Assembly (NCBI RefSeq): GCF_000001735.4
Contig: NC_003071.7
Location: 12,517,151-12,581,150, forward strand
DNA from: Arabidopsis thaliana
Lineage: Eukaryota; Streptophyta; Magnoliopsida; Brassicales; Brassicaceae
Direction: 5' to 3'
Length of the DNA stretch: 64,000 bases
The translations under genes and the position numbers were made by a program. Of this stretch, positions 14,242 through 27,109 are shown piece by piece. The notes under the pieces were generated by a model. It made no database searches, was not told the DNA's origin, and worked only from the letters and a program-made list of their open reading frames with translations. How positions within the stretch are numbered: position 1 is the stretch's first letter; each line of letters starts with the position of its first letter.

Positions 14242-17200
14242 ATGATGATACCGGAACTAGGGAGAAGACCGATGCATAGAGGTAACGAAGATTCATCTTT
14301 TGGGGATGATTACGAGAAAGAGATTGGAGTATTGCTTGGTGAGCAGCAGAGAAGGCAAGTAGAGGCGGATGAGCTTGAGAGAGAGCTTAACTTGTATAGA
14401 AGTGGCTCTGCTCCACCGACTGTTGATGGTTCTCTTAGTGCTGCCGGAGGGCTTTTTAGCGGCGGAGGTGGGGCTTCTTTTCTGGAATTTGGTGGAGTTA
14501 ATAAGGGTAATGGGTTTGGTGGTGATGATGAGGAGTTTAGGAAAGATCCAGCTTACTTGTCTTATTACTATGCTAATATGAAGTTGAATCCGAGGTTGCC
14601 ACCTCCTTTGATGTCTAGGGAGGATTTGAGGGTTGCTCAGAGGCTTAAAGGGAGTAATAATGTGTTAGGTGGTGTTGGGGATAGGAGAAAAGTGAATGAC
14701 AGTCGGTCTTTGTTCTCTATGCCACCTGGTTTTGAGGCTGGAAAACCTGGTGCTTCTGCTTCTGAGTGGGATGCTAATGGATTGATTGGTTTGGGACTTG
14801 GAGGCAAGCAGAAGAGTTTTGCTGATATCTTTCAGGTTGGTTATTTTTTGATACTCTGCTAATGTTTCTCTGTGTGTATGTGTTGTGTATAGTTCTCCTG
14901 AATACTCTTGCTTATATAAACTTGGTGGATTACTTTTGTGTAGGCGGATATGGGGCATCCTGTTGTACAGCAGCCCTCACGTCCTGCTAGTCGTAATACC
15001 TTTGATGAGAATGTTGACTCTAATAATAACCTGTCTCCATCTGCATCACAAGGCATTGGAGCGCCATCTCCATACTGCTATGCAGCTGTTCTGGGTTCAT
15101 CTTTGTCTAGAAATGGAACTCCAGATCCACAGGGCATTGCTAGGGTGCCTAGTCCTTGCCTTACTCCCATTGGCAGTGGAAGAGTGAGTTCAAATGATAA
15201 GAGGAACACAAGTAATCAAAGCCCGTTCAACGGTGTTACATCTGGTCTCAACGAGTCTTCTGATCTTGTCAATGCTTTATCCGGCTTGAACCTGTCAGGC
15301 ACTGGCGGGCTAGATGAACGTGGTCAGGCTGAGCAAGATGTCGAAAAGGTCAGGAACTATATGTTTGGACTGCAAGATGGGCATAATGAAGTCAATCCAC
15401 ATGGGTTCCCAAACAGATCTGATCAAGCTAGGGGAACTGCTTCGTGCAGGAATTCACAAATGAGAGGGTCACAAGGATCTGCATATAATAGTGGAAGTGG
15501 AGTAGCTAATCCTTACCAGCATCATGATAGCCCAAACTATTACGCATTAAATCCAGCTGTAGCTTCTATGATGGCTAACCAACTTGGAACTAATAACTAT
15601 TCTCCAATGTATGAAAATGCTTCTGCCACTTTGGGATATTCTGCAATGGACTCCAGACTTCATGGTGGAAGTTTTGTTTCTTCTGGTCAAAACCTCTCTG
15701 AATCACGAAATATTGGCAGGGTCGGTAATCGAATGATGGAAGGAGGTACGGGTCACCCGTCACATCTTGCAGACCCGATGTATCATCAGTATGCAAGGTT
15801 CTCTGAAAATGCTGATTCGTTTGATCTTCTTAATGACCCTTCAATGGACAGGAACTATGGTAATTCATACATGAATATGCTTGAAATTCAGAGGGCTTAT
15901 CTCGGATCTCAGAAATCACAGTATGGTCTTCCTTACAAATCAGGGAGCCCTAACAGCCATAGCTATTATGGCAGTCCAACATTTGGGTCTAATATGTCAT
16001 ATCCTGGCAGCCCATTGGCTCATCATGGTATGCCAAACTCTCTTATGTCACCTTACAGCCCTATGAGACGAGGTGAAGTAAATATGCGATATCCCGCTGC
16101 AACAAGAAACTATACTGGAGGGGTAATGGGTTCTTGGCACATGGATGCTAGTTTGGATGAAGGATTTGGATCTTCAATGCTTGAAGAGTTCAAAAGTAAC
16201 AAAACAAGAGGGTTCGAACTTTCTGAAATAGCTGGCCATGTTGTAGAGTTCAGGTATTCCCTTTAAATTCTTTTACCTTTTTTCTTGTGTACACTTTGTC
16301 CCAAGCTAACGCGTACTTGGGGATTTTCATGACCAGTTCGGATCAGTATGGAAGCCGGTTTATTCAGCAGAAACTCGAGACAGCAACAACTGATGAGAAA
16401 AACATGGTTTATGAGGAGATCATGCCAAAAGCTCTTGCCCTGATGACTGACGTTTTTGGAAACTATGTGATTCAGAAGGTATAGATTTATTTAGTCTTCC
16501 TCTTTGATTTTATTTGGAGTTGAGAGTGAGACATAGTAACATGAGAGATTCCTGGATGTTGCTTATCTTCCTACAGTTCTTTGAGCATGGACTCCCACCA
16601 CAGAGAAGAGAATTGGGAGAGAAACTCATTGACAATGTTTTGCCTCTTAGCTTACAGATGTATGGTTGTCGTGTCATCCAGAAGGTAAAGTCTAGTTCTC
16701 ACGTGTTTTAATGTTCGCTATAAGTATATTTTCCATTCTCAAGAACAGTTAGAGTTTCCTATTTTTAACTTTTTAGGCAATTGAGGTGGTTGATCTAGAC
16801 CAGAAAATCCAAATGGTCAAAGAACTTGATGGACATGTGATGCGATGTGTACGTGATCAGAATGGGAACCATGTGGTTCAAAAGTGTATTGAATGTGTGC
16901 CTGAAGAAAACATTGAGTTTATTATTTCAACTTTCTTTGGCCATGTGGTGACCCTCTCCACTCACCCATACGGGTGCCGTGTTATTCAGGTTCTTCCTAC
17001 TGGTGATTAAGAAATATGACACCTTTTTCGATCTTATGCTTCTATGTAAAACTGTTTCCCATCTCCTGTTGCAGAGAGTATTGGAACACTGCCATAACCC
17101 TGATACACAGAGTAAGGTTATGGAAGAAATCCTGTCCACTGTTAGTATGCTGACCCAAGATCAGTATGGAAACTATGTTGTTCAGGTTTGTAAAAGATGA

Positions 17201-17910
17201 GTTTTACTGCAACTCTTGATTTTTTTATTGGTTGATCTAAACTGATACATGTTTTGTGTACAGCATGTACTGGAGCATGGAAAGCCTGATGAGCGCACTG
17301 TGATAATCAAAGAGTTAGCGGGGAAGATTGTTCAGATGAGCCAACAGAAGTTTGCATCAAACGTTGTTGAGAAGTGTTTGACTTTTGGAGGTCCTGAGGA
17401 ACGGGAATTGCTGGTGAATGAGATGCTGGGCACAACTGATGAAAACGAGCCTCTTCAGGTTTGTCAAACACATGCTTTCAGATGATGGTCTGGGGGAACA
17501 CCGAACAAAGAATCTAATAAGCTCATAAGTTTCTTCTTGTGTATATAGGCGATGATGAAGGATCAGTTTGCAAACTATGTAGTGCAAAAAGTCCTGGAGA
17601 CATGTGATGACCAACAGCGTGAACTGATACTGACTCGTATTAAAGTGCATCTGAATGCTCTAAAGAAATACACTTACGGAAAGCATATCGTTGCCCGTGT
17701 TGAAAAACTCGTTGCTGCTGGAGGTATGCTCATGTTCTTTCCCTTCTACGATCCAAAGTTTCCGTATTGTTTTGCTGCTTTTGAGATTCGAAAAGCTAGA
17801 GAGAGACAATATAATCAATTCTATCGCATTACAATGTCTCTAAGTGGTTGTTCTTATATGCAGAGAGGAGAATGGCTTTGCAGTCATTACCCCAGCCTCT
17901 GGTGGCGTAA
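14242..17910 (+). CDS. APUM3: Pumilio-family RNA-binding protein APUM3
   Basis: Nine coding exons: 14242-14835, 14944-16253, 16337-16478, 16577-16684, 16777-16989, 17075-17185, 17264-17458, 17549-17723 and 17864-17910. They form a continuous frame of 964 residues (start [10 protein letters not shown]). The N-terminal ~640 residues are low-complexity (Gly/Ser/Asn/Tyr-rich, nucleic-acid-binding NABP-like). The C-terminal third is the PUF domain with eight repeats whose base-contact triplets read SR..Q, NY..Q, CR..Q, NH..Q, CR..Q, NY..Q, SN..E, NY..Q, the classic code for UGUANAUA-type sites. Family role: cytoplasmic binding of mRNA 3'UTRs causing repression or decay. Very close paralogue of APUM1 and APUM2 but in opposite orientation, tail-to-tail with the SDR gene at 18565. 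Confidence 0.97.
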
Positions 17911-18564
17911 GGCCGCAAGTGTTGTACAGCTTAACTAGGGTGGATGGCTCTGCCATAACGTTTTGAGAATTAGGTAAGATCTAAACCAAAAATCTGCGGA
18001 GAAATAATGAGAGAGAGCTTTGTTTTGTTCTCCGCAAAATCTGTACATTGTGTAGTTTCTTACCGTTTTGACTATACATAGAACCAAAGATCCCCCTTAG
18101 GCTGATGAGTGAGTGAGATAAAAGGCAGAGAATGGTGTAAAGAAAAATGGTGAGGATTTTAGAGTTTTTCCTTTCACATGTACAAAAAGAATGGCTCTTA
18201 CGCCAATGTGTAGAATGCTTTTTAGAACAATCCCAGTTTATTTCACGATAAATTCTTTTCTGTTTCTATAATTTTTAGCCTTTTTTTTTGGTTAATATTG
18301 CTCTAGTTTACAAGAAGAAACATATGATATATGTAACAATCGCAGATGATAGATCAATCTCTTCTCTAAACATGAAACACCATCATGATTGTTTGATAGC
18401 GAGGTTCTCATCAAATTAGTTTAGATTTAACAAAAGAAACAGTTTGCCTTCTCTTAATACACATCATCGTACATTATCATCATAACGAAATTACATGGAC
18501 CATACAAACACTAAGAAACATCAAACCAAAAGAAAAGCAAAAAAAAACAATCAAAGCTTTAACT
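17911..18564. other. Convergent 3' regions of APUM3 and the first SDR gene
   Basis: No gene. The part just after 17910 (for example the TCCGCAAAATCTGTA and CCCTTAGGCTGATGAGTGAG tracts) is related to the sequences downstream of APUM1 and APUM2, so the three 3'UTRs share ancestry. No exact UGUANAUA Pumilio site was found by eye. Confidence 0.5.
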
Positions 18565-19814
<1,250 letters not shown>

Positions 19815-20423
19815 TTCTGGATATCAGTTTCTGCAGTGAAGAGTATAGTCTTATAGAGAATATCATATGACCAAGTCTAGGTGTCAGGTTTGACCATGAG
19901 AATGTTACGAGAATGTTTAACACCAAAAAAGAAATAAAAAAATGAACGTGATTGTTTTGAACTTTGTCTCATCTCAAATTCCACATTATGATGATTTTTT
20001 ATGTTGTAAAACGTTGCACGATATGATAGTGGCTTTTTGTGTTCAATGTAAAGAACCTTAAATATTACTACATGAACATTCTTTTAGCTAGTTGGCCTAA
20101 TTAGTCAACCCATATTTCATTGTCAGTTTCCTAAATTATTTCTACCATCTACAGACTACAGGTAAAAGAGACCAGATCGTTTATTTTCATTACATTTCTT
20201 TGATTGGGTCTAATAAGAGTCATTATTATAACAAACGTAAAACAAAGATAAATTGCATTGAATTATTCATCAAACTCATTCAAAATGTTGGAAACAAAAC
20301 ATTGAAATATCGAATGTATCAAACTAAATTTTAAGAAACCGATATAACAAAAATCGAATGTAAATTCTTGTCCGGTTTGAGATTGACTTGGTGGAAGGCT
20401 GGAAGCGTTTAATTAGAAGGCAT

Positions 20424-21075
<652 letters not shown>

Positions 21076-21539
21076 ACATGTATTAGGTATCCCTGGCTAG
21101 TAGTTTCTTAACGGAGATCACATGTTTAAGAAAATAAAATAATTCCTGATGATGGATGATGACGGCTCCGTATCCACTAGCAGATCTAGACATTATTTCC
21201 GGTAGGGTGTGGTTAAGAAAAGTACTAAAGAGGGTTGTTCCTTTGTTACAATTTAGGCTTGTTCATGTTTTGTTATAAAAATATCATAATAACAAAGAAC
21301 AATATTAATTTATTGTTTTGACTCAAATTAGTTGATGCAACACATTTTATTTTTCTTTATCAAAGAAAATAATCATGGAATTTTCTGTAATAATGTTATA
21401 GAGTTTTGTTTGGTCTTACCTACGAACTTGATGAAGTTCAACTCACTTTTAGACGCTAGAGATTGCGAGTTTATTTTAAAATAAAAATACACAGTAAACG
21501 AAGAAACATAGATGCAATATAAAACAAACAATCAATGCT

Positions 21540-24500
21540 TTAAAGCACTGGCTTGAAAGAAAAGCAGTTGACCGTGAAACCTCCGTCGACGCAGATTGTC
21601 TGACCTGTTATATACGAAGCAGCCGGAAAGCAGAGAAATGCGACAAGCGATGATACTTCATTTGCGTTTCCAACACGTCCCATTGGTGTCTTACGCTCCA
21701 CTTCTTTCTTTAACTCTTCATCATTGAGATACTAATTAAGAGATTTTGGCATAAGTTAAATTCATCTGTTATAAAATTTCTTAGTATTAAGGAGATCTTT
21801 GTATTTTTTTTCTCATTTTATTGCCTTACAATGTTAGCTAAAGGAGTTGCTATGAACCATGGACAGACAGAATTAACCCTTATGTTATCCCTTGCCCACT
21901 CGCATGCTAAGTTTTTTGCTAGCTGATTCATAGCTCCTACAACGCGTAGATATATGTACAATACTCATTTATATGTTAGCCTCAGAACGTAAAAGGATCA
22001 TTAATAGTTTGAGTATATATTAAAGTATATATAAACCTTTAGTTGCTCCATAGATGGAACCAACATTGATATGTACAACCCCTGCAGTAGAGGACATGAG
22101 CACGATGCTCCCTGAACCAGATGCTTTCAACAAAGGATGCGCGAGCTGTGAGAGATGAAAAGCTGAGTCGAGATTTGTAGCCATCAGAAATGAGTAATCT
22201 TGTGCTGTATACTCTGTGGTCGGCTTTGTTATACCCGTTCCCGCATTGTTTACCTATATATTTATAATAGACCCAAAGCAACCACAATACTGTAGAACTT
22301 TGAACTCTCAAAGTTGTTAAGGATCGGACAACACAGATTTTACTCTGTTTTGTCTTACTCTATATTTCACTCTGTTTTTATAAAACGAAAACCACACACT
22401 TTTATTACATATACAAACTGTATTTATAGGTTTACATGACACACTTTGACTAAGGGACACGTCTCTAGAAGACAACCTAATGTAGAGACACATACACACA
22501 TGTAACTGTTTTGTAGTTAACAATTATATTTGTATCTCTTCGATGTGTGATACGAATATATATAAACCAGTTACTTCACTATATAATATATCTCTTCTAA
22601 AATAAGATGATGACTTGATCACTTCCAACACTCCTCCTTGATCATGGCTTCATCGTTACGTCTAGCTCTTCTCGTAGAACTTCGAACCTTGATGTGATAA
22701 AGAGTTCCGCCTCGGTCGTTGATTGAGCAACGTTCTTCTGTTTGCTAGAATTCCAACAAAATGCACCTGATCCAGAAGTAAAGACATAGCCACTTGTATT
22801 TTTCTTGTCCTCAACTGATCTGCTCCAATTGCTTGGTCTCTCCACAACTTGCCACGTCTTGTTCTTTTCTATCATCATCAACTCTTCTCTCATGTCTTCT
22901 ATCCACTTCACGTCATTCATTGCTCCCTCCAAATTTTGATCTATTTGAGCGTTTAGATCATTCCCTCCTCCTTGTTCTTCTTTTTCTTTGAATGCCGCAT
23001 ACACTTCTTCTCTAGATTTTTTCCAACGAATTGGAAAACTTCTATCCATCATCTTGATGTCCAAGATCTTCTTTCCTTTTAAGTCTTGAATCACACACTT
23101 GTTGTCTTCAAAGATGACTCGATATCCGTTGGATATCATTTGAGAGACACTAAGCAAATTTCTTGCTAGTTCGGGTACATAAAGTACATCTTTGATGACA
23201 TGATCTCCTTTGTTTGTGGATACTCTTATATCTCCTCTGCCTTCAGACACGACCTTTCGACCATTACCAATCCTTATGGTAATTTTCTTGTTGCGGTCCA
23301 AAGTGATGAAGTGTCTAACATCTTTAGACATGTGATTGGTACATCCGCTATCTACCAACCACGTTTCTTCTCCAATTGTTGAGATCTCTTTTTCTTCAAC
23401 AGCACTAAAGAGAATATGACACTCATCTTCTTCTTCATCTTCTGATTCTTCACTACTTAGATGTGCTCTTTCACCTTTTTTAAGTTTCCAATCTCTGGCT
23501 ATGTGTCCTGGCTTGTCGCACACATAGCATCTTCTTTCATAGCTTCCACCTCTTTGTGAAATGCTTTCACTCTTCTTTCTGAAACAGTCTACCTCATTGT
23601 GATTGTTCCTCTTACACACGCTGCACCACATGTTGGTCTTCCCATGGCGATTTTTGTTTGCTTGTTTTCTGCTCTTGAGCCAAGCTTTTCTCCATAAAAC
23701 GCACCCTCATTGATACGTTCTTCTCGGAGACTCAAGCGCTTCTCATGCGCATTCAAAGTACCTATCATCTCTGTCATAGAGAAAGTTGATAGATCCTTTG
23801 TTTGTTCAAGGACCGCAACGATGCTATCAAACTGTTGCGGTAAGGAGATAAGAACCTTTTGAACCAATTGGTAATCGGTTTTCTCTTCACCATGAACTCT
23901 TAGTTGATTACTCATATTAATCAACTTGGTTGTGAAATCATTTATGTTTTCACTCTCCTCCATCTTCAGATTCTCATATTCTCTTCTCAAGGTCTGAAGA
24001 TTAATCATCTTTACTTGTGAACTTCCTTGGAACTCCATCTATTCTCTTGCGCTTGATGCCGGAGCGATTCTCGGAAATATTGAATCAGAAACTGCACTTT
24101 GAAGAATCTGAAGAGCCATCATATCCTTCATCACTTGATCATCACGCTCTCTAGTTAACGCCGGTGAGTTTTCAGACGACGAACTCAACGTAATTCCATT
24201 TTCGATAACATCCCACAACTTCCTTGTTTTCAAGATGGTTATCATCTTGATTTTCCAAAAGCCATACGATTCACCATTGAAGATTGGAATAACTTGCTGC
24301 ATTGTTGTCTCCATAGCTCTGATACCATGTAGAACTTTGAACTCTCAAAGTTGTTAAGGATCGGACAACACAGATTTTACTCTGTTTTGTCTTACTCTAT
24401 ATTTCACTCTGTTTTTATAAAACGAAAACCACACACTTTTATTACATATACAAACTGTATTTATAGGTTTACATGACACACTTTGACTAAGGGACACGTC

Positions 24501-25130
24501 TCTAGAAGACAACCTAATGTAGAGACACATACACACATGTAACTGTTTTGTAGTTAACAATTATATTTGTATCTCTTCGATGTGTGATACGAATATATAT
24601 AAACCAGTTACTTCACTATATAATATATCTCTTCTAAAATAAGATGATGACTTGATCACTTCCAACAAATACACAACAAAAAAATCACTTGATCTTGCTC
24701 AAAACCTTATGCATTATGCTCTTATACATAAACTTACAAGGATGTTGAGTTTTCCTTGGAAGATAGAGGCAACGTTTTCCATGAGTTTCTCTCGTTGGTC
24801 ACGAGAAGAAACGTCGCATACAGAAGTGGTGACCTCAAACCCTTTAGCTTGCCATTCACGTACGCATTCTTGAAGCTGAGTTTCGTTTCTAGCACATGTG
24901 TGGACTCTTGCTCCTAACATGGCTAGTTCCTCCACCACAGCTTCCCTATTCATAACACAGTTGTATACATATTGACACGTGCAAATATGTAATATGACAT
25001 ATTAATGTATTCAATATTGGATTAGTAGGGGGACTGACCCGAGGCCTTTGGAGCCACCGGTAACGAGAGCGGTCATGCCTCCAAGGCTCCATCTACATTT
25101 GTCTCTCAAGTTTTCTTCTGCTTTAGCCAT
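21540..25130 (-). CDS. Tropinone-reductase-like SDR with LTR element in intron 2
   Basis: Five exons on minus: 25039-25130, 24738-24945, 22037-22253, 21830-21936 and 21540-21731. Joined they give a continuous 271-residue SDR closely related to the gene at 18565. It keeps TGGSKGLG (NADP binding), NNAG and YGATK (catalytic Tyr/Lys). Exon 3 is 3 nt longer than in the paralogue, in frame, and the C-terminus extends to FSFKPVL. Intron 2 is 2,483 bp, against 85 bp in the paralogue, because it holds a complete LTR retrotransposon insertion (22291-24667). The splice sites on both sides survive, so the gene could still make a normal protein if the large intron is removed. Premature polyadenylation in the LTR is an alternative. 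Confidence 0.85.
22291..22630 (-). repeat. 3' LTR of the copia element
   Basis: Long terminal repeat, 340 bp, ends TG/CA on minus, flanked outside by AATAC. It appears identical to the LTR at 24328-24667. Confidence 0.95.
22631..22639 (-). promoter_or_regulatory. Polypurine tract of the copia element
   Basis: The minus strand reads AAGGAGGAG directly before the 3' LTR, the expected plus-strand primer for reverse transcription. Confidence 0.75.
22642..24314 (-). pseudogene. Deleted gag-pol of the copia element
   Basis: Gag starts at 24314 ([20 protein letters not shown], a UBN2/Retrotran_gag-type N-terminus). It is stopped by TAG at 24039-24041 and resumes in the same frame from 24038 to 23589. 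A frameshift then moves it to the frame 23631-22642, which carries a CCHC zinc knuckle ([14 protein letters not shown], last Cys replaced) and the aspartic protease motif [12 protein letters not shown]. Integrase is absent. Only the start of the reverse transcriptase ([18 protein letters not shown]) remains, joined directly to the RNase H end ([20 protein letters not shown]). This is a deletion derivative that needs an autonomous helper. Confidence 0.85.
24316..24327 (-). promoter_or_regulatory. Primer-binding site (initiator Met tRNA)
   Basis: The minus strand reads TGGTATCAGAGC immediately after the 5' LTR, the standard tRNA-iMet primer site of plant copia elements. The gag ATG follows at 24314. 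Confidence 0.9.
24328..24667 (-). repeat. 5' LTR of the copia element
   Basis: Long terminal repeat, 340 bp, upstream on the minus strand, directly followed by the primer-binding site at 24316-24327. It is flanked outside by AATAC at 24668-24672. Confidence 0.95.
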
Positions 25131-25930
25131 TTCTGGATACTATTTTCTTCAATGAAGGTCACATATTTAAGGCCAAGAGGTGGAAGACTAGTCGTGAGGG
25201 TGGCCAAAGATACTTTTACGTGAATTGTTTAACTTTGTCCTTTGAAACCCCTGTCTGAATGTCTTAGCCACCTCTGATTATGAGCCACAGACCCAAAGAT
25301 ATTTTCTTGGAGATCTGAATTTATGGTTGAGAAAAATTCATAATGAATGAATGAATGATAATAATGAGTAATGACGTTCGTACACAGTAAGGCCTTTTGA
25401 TGTTTTTCTTAGGTTACTCAAAATAATGGGCCTCGATTAAGGGTTAAGCCCCAACTACATGGGATCGACTCATGTTTCATTGTTTGAGAAAAACTAAAGA
25501 CCCCATGTAACATGGGTTGAGCTCTGTTCTGCTCTAGCCATTGTTGTGTAATGATGTATTTTGATGAGAAATGATAATGAAAAATGGCTATTTATGATGA
25601 ATTAATGATACGAGGCTATGAGATTGTTTGAAGAAATTGAGGAAAGCTAACGTATCTCTTGACGTTGTGACTGTTGTGGTGGGTAGAAAAATTAGAGATC
25701 AAAGTAAACAATCTTAAGACTGTAGTTTAGTGATGATGGCGTAACTAATGATGCATAATCAAAAACTAATAGAAATATAAGGCCCACGAAAATAATATAT
25801 TGGGCTTTTCTTGGCCCATCAATAATCTGTTCTCAATCTCAAGAAAACATGAACCGTTGGATGTAACCAAACAGAAGTGGGTTATGTCCAGAATCTGAAG
25901 AGATCAGAGAGTGTGGGAGTGGACGGAAAG
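25131..25930. other. Divergent promoter interval
   Basis: About 800 bp between the third SDR gene (minus) and the small membrane-protein gene (plus). No coding signal or repeat was recognised. Confidence 0.5.
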
Positions 25931-26552
25931 ATGTCTGCGACAACAACACCATCTCTATCTCTTTCAAATTTCAGACCAAGATTCCAAACTCCAGTTAAAG
26001 GCCACCATATATCTCCACTCTCTTGGTCTGTTTCAAGAAGAAAGATCTTGTCTTTTAGGGTTCTTCGTCTTCACCAAGAAAAAACCCAACTATGGAGAGT
26101 CTCTGCAACTCCGGAAGAAATTTCCCAAGAGATCGTTTCTTCTGATTCATCTTCTTCTTCTGGAGCAGTTGTGTCTAGTGGTGGACAAGATGGTGTTGCT
26201 TTGATTATACAAGTGCTTCTCTTTGTTGCATTTCTTGCTCTCACGGTTCTCACCATTGGTGTAAGTGTTATCCACAAAACCAATCTTATCCATAAACTAT
26301 GTCAAATCAAAATACAGAACCAAACCTGAAGCCCGGTTTGTGAGTCTCTAAACCGGTTTTATTTCATTACAGGTTGTGTACATTGGAGTGACTGAGTTTC
26401 TTGGGAAGAGGGAGAGAGAGAAGTTTGAGAAAGACGAGGCAGCAAAGAAGTCTAAGAAAGGTGGGAAGAAGAAGGCAATGAGAGCCAGAGCTGGACCAAG
26501 AGGTTTTGGTCAGAAGATTGAAGATGATGACATCGACATTGATCTTGAGTGA
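25931..26552 (+). CDS. Small single-span membrane protein, probably plastid-targeted (At2g29180-like)
   Basis: Two exons, 25931-26260 (donor GTAAGT) and 26373-26552, encode 169 residues. The chosen ATG at 25931 gives MSATTTPSLSLSNFRPRFQ, followed by a Ser/Arg-rich, acid-poor N-terminus typical of a chloroplast transit peptide. One hydrophobic segment lies at residues ~94-115 (ALIIQVLLFVAFLALTVLTIG). The tail is strongly basic (KKSKKGGKKK) and ends in an acidic IEDDDIDIDLE. The function is not known to me and no domain was recognised. It is tail-to-tail with APUM2, and a decayed copy sits in the same position next to APUM1, so the pair was duplicated together. Confidence 0.85.
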
Positions 26553-27109
26553 TTTTGTGTGTAGTAGAGAGACAAAGATTGATTTTGTTTGTAATGTTGC
26601 TCAGTGATTGTCACATCTATGATATGTTTCTTGTGTACCAAGCAACTTGATGGTCGATATAACAAAAATATTGCAATATTACAGAAACGAAAGAGTTACT
26701 AGTGAAATAGGAAACAAGAGTTTGATGAAACAAATTACATAGATGGAGAAAAAACTCTAAACACTAGGATTGTCCTAAAAGCATGAACATATTCTCACTT
26801 CTACACATTTGGCAATGAAAAAGCCATTCTCTTTCGTGTAAAGGAAACCCTAAAATCCTCACCATACCTCAGCCCACCTTTACACCATTCTCTGCATATT
26901 TCCTCTCTTACTCATCAGCCTAAAGTGGGATGTTTGGTTCTATGTATAGAAAAACCGTAAGCAACTACACAATTTTACAGATTTGCAGAGAAAACAAAGC
27001 TCTCCTTCACAATTTTCCCGCAGATTATTTCCGGTTTAGATTTTACCTAATTCTCAAAACGCTATGGCAGAGCCATCCACCCTAGTTAAGCTGTACAACA
27101 CTTGCGGCC
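26553..27109. other. 3' regions of the membrane-protein gene and APUM2
   Basis: No gene. It is closely similar to 31790-32332 next to APUM1 (shared tracts such as AACAAGAGTTTGATGAAAC and TACACATTTGGCAATG), which marks the segmental duplication. Confidence 0.7.

Larger units (their letters stand above)
22291..24667 (-). mobile_element. Ty1/copia-type LTR retrotransposon, internally deleted, recent insertion
   Basis: Two 340 bp LTRs (22291-22630 and 24328-24667) bound a 1,697 bp interior. Each LTR reads TG..CA on the minus strand and the two look identical by eye. A 5 bp target duplication, AATAC, flanks the element (22286-22290 and 24668-24672). On minus, the 5' LTR is followed at once by TGGTATCAGAGC, the initiator-Met tRNA primer-binding site of copia elements. 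A polypurine tract AAGGAGGAG abuts the 3' LTR. The interior codes for gag and protease plus short remnants of reverse transcriptase and RNase H, so it cannot mobilise itself. Confidence 0.95.

Noticed and set aside
17911..18250. Pumilio autoregulation sites in the APUM3 3'UTR
   Set aside because: UGUA-containing sequences such as TGTACATT occur but none matches UGUANAUA exactly, so chance occurrence is likely.
25877..25930. Upstream extension of the small membrane-protein gene
   Set aside because: The open frame begins with GTG, not ATG. The first in-frame ATG (25931) gives a proper transit-peptide-like start.
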